This document shows, piece by piece, positions 59,156 to 64,000 of a DNA stretch of 64,000 nt (within the stretch, counting starts at the first letter, position 1; each line of letters starts with the position of its first letter). Below the pieces are notes generated by a model. The model had not been told where the DNA came from. It made no database searches and worked only from the letters and a program-made list of their open reading frames with translations. Where the stretch lies: positions 62,001 through 126,000 of the forward strand of contig AP018040.2 of the NCBI GenBank assembly GCA_002356435.2. Direction: 5' to 3'. This stretch comes from Petrimonas sp. IBARAKI (lineage in GTDB: Bacteria > Bacteroidota > Bacteroidia > Bacteroidales > Dysgonomonadaceae). The position numbers and the translations under genes are program-made.

Positions 59156-60070
59156 ATGACTCGCTTTGAAATAACGATTTTAGGTTGTGGTTCGGCAATG
59201 CCAACCACGCTGCATAACCCTTCTTCGCAACTGGTCAATGTAAACGAAAAACTCTTTATGATCGATTGCGGTGAAGGTACCCAGCTTCAGTTGCGGAAGT
59301 ATAAAACCCGGATAAACAAGCTGCACAGCATTTTCATATCCCATTTGCACGGCGACCATGTTTTCGGGCTTCCCGGATTGCTGGCTACACTGAGTTTATT
59401 GGGAAGGACCGGCGATTTGAATATCTACGCGCACAAGGATATGGAGTTGTTTCTCGACCCTTTCATCAAACACTTCGGCAACCAGTTTCCGTACAAAATA
59501 AACCTCACTCCTTTGGATCCTTATCAACATCAACTGATCTTCGAAAACAACTCCATACGCGTTTTTTCGTTTCCTTTGAAGCACCGGATACCCACCAGCG
59601 GATTTTTATTCGAAGAGAAAGACCGGCCCCGTCACATCAAGCGGGAGATGATTGACTTTTACAACATTCCAGTCTGCAAGATAAATGAGATCAAAAAAGG
59701 GGGTGACTACCTGACTGATGATGGAAGATGGATTAAAAATGAAATTCTCACTACTCCGGCCATTCCACCCAGGACCTATGCTTATTGTTCGGATACTGCC
59801 TATTCTCCCGAAATTATTCCATACATTCAACATTCCGATGTGCTGTATCACGAAGCTACCTTTGCTGAAGCCGAGAACCTGAGAGCGCAGGAGACGTACC
59901 ATTCCACTGCACGACAGGCGGCCGAAATCGCCAGGTCGGCAAACGTGAGAAAACTTATTATCGGTCATTTTTCGTCACGGTACCATGAATTGGGCGAATT
60001 GCTTGACGAAGCCCAGGCCGTTTTTCCTGAAACAGAACTGGCTGATGAAGGGATGACGATTAATCTTTAA
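59156..60070 (+). CDS. rnz: Ribonuclease Z
   Basis: 304 residues. Metallo-beta-lactamase motif SHLHGDH (H63, H65, D67, H68), and later zinc ligands in CSDTAY and GHFSSRY, in a form without the long N-terminal half of RNase Z-L. It cleaves the 3' trailer of pre-tRNAs. It lies 25 nt after queE on the same strand; cotranscription is possible. The C-terminal ADEGMTINL ending is normal for the family. Confidence 0.93.
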   Translation: MTRFEITILGCGSAMPTTLHNPSSQLVNVNEKLFMIDCGEGTQLQLRKYKTRINKLHSIFISHLHGDHVFGLPGLLATLSLLGRTGDLNIYAHKDMELFLDPFIKHFGNQFPYKINLTPLDPYQHQLIFENNSIRVFSFPLKHRIPTSGFLFEEKDRPRHIKREMIDFYNIPVCKINEIKKGGDYLTDDGRWIKNEILTTPAIPPRTYAYCSDTAYSPEIIPYIQHSDVLYHEATFAEAENLRAQETYHSTARQAAEIARSANVRKLIIGHFSSRYHELGELLDEAQAVFPETELADEGMTINL

Positions 60071-60079
60071 GAGAAACAG

Positions 60080-60109
60080 TTACAACAACGTAATTTTTTC
60101 CTACTTTTG
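60080..60109 (+). promoter_or_regulatory. Probable promoter for small sorting-domain-like gene
   Basis: TTA (60080-60082), a 19-bp spacer and TACTTTTG (60102-60109), a full match to the -7 box. The -33 is imperfect (TTA for TTG). It lies about 70 bp upstream of the ATG at 60180. Confidence 0.5.
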
Positions 60110-60179
60110 CAGGGTATTGAACACAAAACAGTTTGTGAGGTTTTCAACCCCGGAGGTTCGACACTCAAAAGGGTTAAGT

Positions 60180-60500
60180 ATGAAGAGATTTTACTGGACA
60201 ACGCTATGTATATTGCTTTTTTTATGCGGTTTTGGGATTGACGGAATTTACGCACAAGATCAAAACAGGAAAGAGGTTATGGAAGAGGTCGTCCCTGAAA
60301 CAAAAATCAAGGTAACGGAAAACCGGCTGGTCATCGAAAATCTTCCGAAAGATGGAGTGTTGGAAATTTTCAGCATCATGGGTGTAAAAGTGTATACCCG
60401 GAAAATAAAAGCCGGAACGAACGAATACCAACTCGACCTTCCTAAGGGGTATTACATCATCCGGATCGGAGATTTAGTCAAAAAGATATTATTAAAGTGA
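60180..60500 (+). CDS. Small exported protein resembling a type IX sorting domain
   Basis: 106 residues from the ATG at 60180; an upstream in-frame start would push the signal peptide inside. Signal peptide ends near GIYAQDQ. After a ~25-residue charged linker the rest (VLEIFSIMGVKVYTRKI, then LPKGYYIIRIGD and VKKILLK at the very end) matches the beta-sandwich C-terminal domain that directs proteins to the type IX secretion system. There is hardly any cargo domain. I do not recognise a named family; the resemblance could also be to a general Ig-like fold. Confidence 0.6.
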   Translation: MKRFYWTTLCILLFLCGFGIDGIYAQDQNRKEVMEEVVPETKIKVTENRLVIENLPKDGVLEIFSIMGVKVYTRKIKAGTNEYQLDLPKGYYIIRIGDLVKKILLK

Positions 60501-60556
60501 AAAAAGTATATTTTAGCGCATAAAGTTATAAAAACACTTGCTTTTTGAAGGCGATG

Positions 60557-60588
60557 TTGCGTGTAATGGTAGTTTTTTTATACCTTTG
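60557..60588 (+). promoter_or_regulatory. Bacteroidetes-type promoter of asd
   Basis: TTG (60557-60559), a 21-bp spacer and TACCTTTG (60581-60588) match the -33/-7 consensus. The asd ATG is 40 nt downstream. Seen in sequence. Confidence 0.7.
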
Positions 60589-60627
60589 TTGTTTCATTTA
60601 TTTATCATCATTAAAACAGTTACTAAA

Positions 60628-61626
60628 ATGAAAATTGCGATTGTTGGAACAAGCGGAGCGGTAGGTCAGGAATTGCTTCGTGTACTTGATGCAAGAAATT
60701 TCCCTGTGGATGAATTGTTTCTTTTCGGTTCTTCCAGAAGTGCAGGATCAACATATACTTTTCGCGGTAAAGAAATTGCCGTGAAAGAACTCAAGCATAA
60801 CGACGATTTTAAAGGGATTGATATTGCTTTTGTCTCGGCAGGAGGCGGAACATCGTTGGAATTTGCAGAAACGATTACCCGGCACGGAACCATCATGATA
60901 GACAATTCAAGTGCCTTCCGGATGGACGACGATGTTCCGTTAGTGGTGCCCGAGGTGAATGCGGAAGATGCGCTGAAGCGTCCCAGAAACATCATTGCCA
61001 ATCCTAATTGTACTACTATTCAGATGGTTGTGGCGTTGAAAGCCATCGAAGATATTTCACACATTAAGCGCGTACACGTGTCTACCTACCAGGCAGCTTC
61101 GGGAGCGGGCGCCTCAGCGATGGCCGAGTTGCAGGAACAGCACAGGCAACTGGTGAACAACGAAAATCCGACGATCTCTAAATTTGCGTATCAATTGGCA
61201 TACAACCTGATACCACAGGTAGACGTGTTTACTGAAAACGGATACACTAAGGAAGAGATGAAGATGTTCAACGAAACTCGCAAGATAATGCACAGCAATA
61301 TCGAAGTGAGTGCTACCTGCATACGTGTTCCTGTATTACGTGCACATTCGGAAGCTATCTGGATCGAGACGGAAAGGCCGGTGTCGGTGGAGGAAGCTCG
61401 TGAAGCGTTTGCCAAAGCCGAAGGCGTTGTATTACTCGATAGCCCGGAGAAAAAAGTATACCCGATGCCGTTGGATGCTGCCGGACAAGATCCGGTCTAT
61501 GTGGGAAGGATTCGAAAAGACCTTACTAACCCCAACGGATTGACGTTCTGGACAGCAGCCGATCAAATCTGTAAGGGTGCCGCCTTAAATGCGGTGCAAA
61601 TTGCAGAGTATTTGATGAAACAGTAA
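60628..61626 (+). CDS. asd: Aspartate-semialdehyde dehydrogenase
   Basis: 332 residues from the ATG at 60628, which gives the NADP-binding start [15 protein letters not shown]; the in-frame sequence upstream includes the promoter. The catalytic cysteine is C128 in NPNCTT. It reduces aspartyl phosphate to the semialdehyde, feeding diaminopimelate, lysine, threonine and methionine synthesis. It is flanked by a clear promoter and converges with the DUF456 gene across 13 nt. Confidence 0.95.
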   Translation: MKIAIVGTSGAVGQELLRVLDARNFPVDELFLFGSSRSAGSTYTFRGKEIAVKELKHNDDFKGIDIAFVSAGGGTSLEFAETITRHGTIMIDNSSAFRMDDDVPLVVPEVNAEDALKRPRNIIANPNCTTIQMVVALKAIEDISHIKRVHVSTYQAASGAGASAMAELQEQHRQLVNNENPTISKFAYQLAYNLIPQVDVFTENGYTKEEMKMFNETRKIMHSNIEVSATCIRVPVLRAHSEAIWIETERPVSVEEAREAFAKAEGVVLLDSPEKKVYPMPLDAAGQDPVYVGRIRKDLTNPNGLTFWTAADQICKGAALNAVQIAEYLMKQ

Positions 61627-61639
61627 AACAGTAAAGGTT

Positions 61640-62125
61640 TTATACCAACGTCATCACAAAAAAGAAAACGATCAACCCCACGGTGATCAGCTTAATAATG
61701 AGTCCGGCAATGTAGCCGAAAAATGCGCCTGACGCGTGTTTTACGGCGGGTTTTATTTTATTCCCGACGATTAATCCACTCACGAGCGCTCCGGCAAAAG
61801 GGCCGAAAATAATCCCCCACGGACCCAGGAAAAAACCGATCAGTAATCCGATGGTTGCTCCCCAGACCACTTTTTTGTTTCCGCCCATCTTCCGGGTTCC
61901 CCACAGCGGCAAAATATTGTCGAGGATAGTGACGCCGATGGTGATAATTCCCAGAAGCACGATTATGGTCCACGAAACGTTATCTTTTACCGAAGGTACG
62001 AATTTCAGCGCCAGCAATCCTGCCCAACAAAGCGGAACACCCGGTAATACCGGTACAACCGTACCGACGGCTCCTACAATAACGCAGATTACGGCCAGGG
62101 AGATTAGTAACGGCTCGGGCAACAT
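61640..62125 (-). CDS. DUF456 membrane protein
   Basis: 161 residues, glycine-rich and hydrophobic, about five membrane helices (VICVIVGAVGTVVPVLPGVP, LDNILPLWGTRKMGG loop, then GFFLGPWGIIFGPFAGALVSG). This is DUF456, an inner-membrane family of unknown function. It starts 3 nt after the znuC stop on the same strand, the place where a zinc permease would normally be expected, but its sequence and helix count do not match an ABC-3 permease. Confidence 0.85.
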   Translation of the reverse strand: MLPEPLLISLAVICVIVGAVGTVVPVLPGVPLCWAGLLALKFVPSVKDNVSWTIIVLLGIITIGVTILDNILPLWGTRKMGGNKKVVWGATIGLLIGFFLGPWGIIFGPFAGALVSGLIVGNKIKPAVKHASGAFFGYIAGLIIKLITVGLIVFFFVMTLV

Positions 62126-62128
62126 GAG

Positions 62129-62911
62129 TTATTCTTTTTCATCGTGATCGTGGTCGTGCTGCAAAAGCACCCGGTGCGGCAGGGAACCGTGGCCAAGTAT
62201 TTCGATGGGACACGAATCGTAAGCCCCCATGAGCCACTCCTGCGAAATATTGCTTCCACAATGGTAGTGAAGGCTTTGATTGACGCACGCAATATTTTTT
62301 ACCTGCGAAATAATGGTTCCCACGTCGTGGGAGACCAGCACGATAGCTATCTCTTTATTTATTTCGTCGAGCAATTTGTAAAAATTAGTTTCGAAGAGTT
62401 TGTCGACATATGAGCTTGGCTCGTCGAGAATGATAAGCTTGGGGTTGTCGATAATGGCTCGCCCCAGCAACACGCGTTGCAGTTGTCCGCCCGAAAGTTC
62501 GCCGATAGCCCTGTGCAGTAGGTTTTCAATGCCCATTTTTACGGCAATTGGTTCTACCTTTTGTTTGTCTTCTGCCGTGTATCTTTTGATAAACTTCCCC
62601 CGTAGCGTTAAGCCGGAGAGAATAACTTCGTGTACGCTGATGGGGAATTTTTTATCGATCTGGTTGATCTGTGGCAGGTAACCGATGTTAAGGTGGCTAA
62701 CTTTTTTTCCGGCATCGAGAAACGTGATACTGCCGGAAGACGGTTGTATTAACCCTAAAATAGCTTTCAGCAGGGTGGTTTTTCCTCCTCCATTAGGCCC
62801 GATAATACCCAGAAAATCATTTTCGAAAACGGTGAGCGAAACGTTTTTCAGTACATCGGGCTTGTTTTCGTAGCCGGCGTTCAGGTTATGTATTTCAATG
62901 ATCGGGTTCAT
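62129..62911 (-). CDS. znuC: Zinc ABC transporter ATP-binding protein
   Basis: 260 residues from the ATG at 62911, overlapping the znuA stop as ATGA; an in-frame start 17 codons upstream is less likely. Walker A GPNGGGKTT, signature LSGGQLQRV, Walker B LIILDEPSS and switch HDVGT. The C-terminal tail ends HDHDHDEKE, a likely metal-binding patch. It should energise zinc (or manganese) import. No permease gene is adjacent. Confidence 0.88.
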   Translation of the reverse strand: MNPIIEIHNLNAGYENKPDVLKNVSLTVFENDFLGIIGPNGGGKTTLLKAILGLIQPSSGSITFLDAGKKVSHLNIGYLPQINQIDKKFPISVHEVILSGLTLRGKFIKRYTAEDKQKVEPIAVKMGIENLLHRAIGELSGGQLQRVLLGRAIIDNPKLIILDEPSSYVDKLFETNFYKLLDEINKEIAIVLVSHDVGTIISQVKNIACVNQSLHYHCGSNISQEWLMGAYDSCPIEILGHGSLPHRVLLQHDHDHDEKE

Positions 62912-63798
62912 TTTTCCTGGCTGGCTAACAGTTGGGCAATGCGAATCAATTCTTCGTCCCATTCATAAGCCAATGGGTTGATGGTATGTGATGTGGCCCC
63001 GATTTCCCGGGCAATAACCTCGCTGTTTTTTATATCGAATTCCTGCTGAACGAAAACGATCTTGGTGTTTTCAGCCTTTGCCAGATCCACAAGTTCTTTC
63101 ATTTGAGCGGGTGACGGGTTCTTCCCTTCAAACTCAATACTGTGCTGCTTCAGGTTGTAGTCGCGGGCAAGATAGGCCAACGCCGGATGGTAAACGATAA
63201 AACTCCGGGTAGGAATATCTTTCAGCAAGCGGGTTAACGCGGAATCGGTTTCGGCGATCTTTTGCGTCAGTTTTTCGAAGTTGGCCCGGTAGAGACCGGC
63301 GTTTTCAACGTCCAGTTCCACAACTGCGTTCAACATATTTTGCGAAAAAAGAACCGCATTCTTGGCAGAGCTCCATACATGCGGATCAGCAGCATCTGTC
63401 TGGTTATGACTGTGGTCTGCGGCCTCGTGCGAATGATCGTGATGCCCGTGTCCACCATAAACAGGTTCAATTCCTACTGAACAATCCACGATTTTCAGGT
63501 CAGGATTGTTTTCGGCAAGTTTTCCCGTCCACACGTTTTCGTAACCCAGAAAACCTACTTTAAAATAGGCGCGACTGTTTCCCAGCTTTATCATGGCCGA
63601 GGGCGACGGTTCATAGGTTTCCGGGCTTGAACCCGGAGGGACAAGCGTGTTTACCTGAAATTTATCGCCCACGATTTGTTCCAGAAAATACCGCTGCGGC
63701 TCAATAGTTACCGTGAGTACGTTTGCTTCCTTTTCACGGTTGGAATGGCAGACAAGAAGTAAGAATGGAAATAAGAGCGTGAAAATATATTTTCTCAT
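62908..63798 (-). CDS. znuA: Zinc ABC transporter substrate-binding lipoprotein
   Basis: 296 residues. Signal and lipobox LLLVC, so it is a lipoprotein. Cluster A-I fold with metal-binding histidines in PPGSSPETYEPS region, the His-rich loop GGHGHHDHSHEAADHSH (~residues 118-135) typical of zinc-specific ZnuA, then DPHVWSS, and FVQQEF toward the C-terminus. It delivers zinc to the permease. It overlaps znuC by four bases. A minus-strand TAATTTTG (63840-63833) may be its -7 box. Confidence 0.92.
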   Translation of the reverse strand: MRKYIFTLLFPFLLLVCHSNREKEANVLTVTIEPQRYFLEQIVGDKFQVNTLVPPGSSPETYEPSPSAMIKLGNSRAYFKVGFLGYENVWTGKLAENNPDLKIVDCSVGIEPVYGGHGHHDHSHEAADHSHNQTDAADPHVWSSAKNAVLFSQNMLNAVVELDVENAGLYRANFEKLTQKIAETDSALTRLLKDIPTRSFIVYHPALAYLARDYNLKQHSIEFEGKNPSPAQMKELVDLAKAENTKIVFVQQEFDIKNSEVIAREIGATSHTINPLAYEWDEELIRIAQLLASQEK

Positions 63799-63908
63799 CC
63801 TGTTGGGTTGATTGTTTTGTTAGAATCTGTTGCAAAATTAAGATAAATAGCGCAACAGGAAAGTTATAAACAAAGATTTTCTATTTTTGTTTGTTGTTAA
63901 AGACGGAC

Positions 63909-64000
63909 ATGAACATCAAATTTGAAATTACCGAAGACGGTTCGCACACCCTTTTTGTTCCTGAACGGAACGAACATTACCATTCCACGCATGGAGCCAT
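63909..64000 (+). CDS. MnmC-type tRNA methyltransferase, 3' end outside window
   Basis: Thirty codons from the ATG at 63909 to the edge. The start (FEITEDGSHTLFVPERNEHYH, then STHGA) matches the N-terminus of the MnmD/MnmC methyltransferase domain, which completes 5-methylaminomethyl-2-thiouridine at tRNA position 34, the product line of MnmG in this same window. A TATTTTTG box lies at 63882-63889. Only the N-terminus is visible, so the call rests on that short match. Confidence 0.6.
   Translation, partial: MNIKFEITEDGSHTLFVPERNEHYHSTHGA

Overview
The window is chromosomal DNA of an anaerobic Bacteroidota, most likely order Bacteroidales; a Dysgonomonadaceae-type organism (Proteiniphilum or Petrimonas-like) is my best guess from protein style, not proven. 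Supporting signs are exported proteins with Bacteroidetes signal peptides and lipoboxes, a SpmA-SpmB fusion, a MlaE-MlaF-MCE operon, a short type IX-like sorting domain, weak Shine-Dalgarno sites, and repeated promoters with the Bacteroidetes -7 box TAnnTTTG. The window has one tRNA gene (Lys, CTT), no rRNA, and no IS element, prophage or CRISPR array that I can see.

Layout. 1-8176 (+): a sugar operon with a 5'-truncated GH172/DUF2961 protein, an exported six-hairpin-glycosidase-like protein, a DUF6786-like lipoprotein, a FucP-type symporter and a ribulokinase; together they suggest capture of an arabinofuranose-type pentose. 8219-12277 (-): polA, a YqaA-like membrane protein and a radical SAM enzyme. 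12373-15467: polyprenyl diphosphate synthase, then a LVIVD-repeat lipoprotein and a putative outer-membrane protein. 15657-21496 (-): Hsp20, an exported phosphoesterase and a GH2 beta-galactosidase. 21529-30273 (-): a housekeeping block, transcribed in the order spmAB, ybeY, EEP nuclease, mnmG, apt, uvrC, dtd, mazG-like, deoC. A perfect 16-bp parS-like palindrome lies between mnmG and apt, which hints that the window is near the chromosome origin. 30361-39058 (+): an HhH protein and the alpha-2-macroglobulin/PBP1C pair. 39064-50688 (-): fructosamine kinase, valS, two L,D-transpeptidases, a Mla-type lipid transport operon and an exported M1 peptidase.

50792-54408 is the most accessory-looking stretch. 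It holds a small secreted/membrane protein and an unrecognised 299-residue protein that share a duplicated upstream leader of about 165 bp, followed by a divergent AraC-type regulator, a decayed PAS receptor gene, a cupin and a GlsB/YeaQ stress protein. I propose it as a small co-regulated envelope-stress module; it is the best candidate here for an undescribed system.

54732-64000 is mostly core: tRNA-Lys, HU, two overlapping rhomboid proteases with an EEP protein, queD/queE, RNase Z, a minimal sorting-domain-like protein, asd, a DUF456 protein, znuC/znuA without a permease, and the start of an MnmC-type tRNA methyltransferase gene cut by the window edge.
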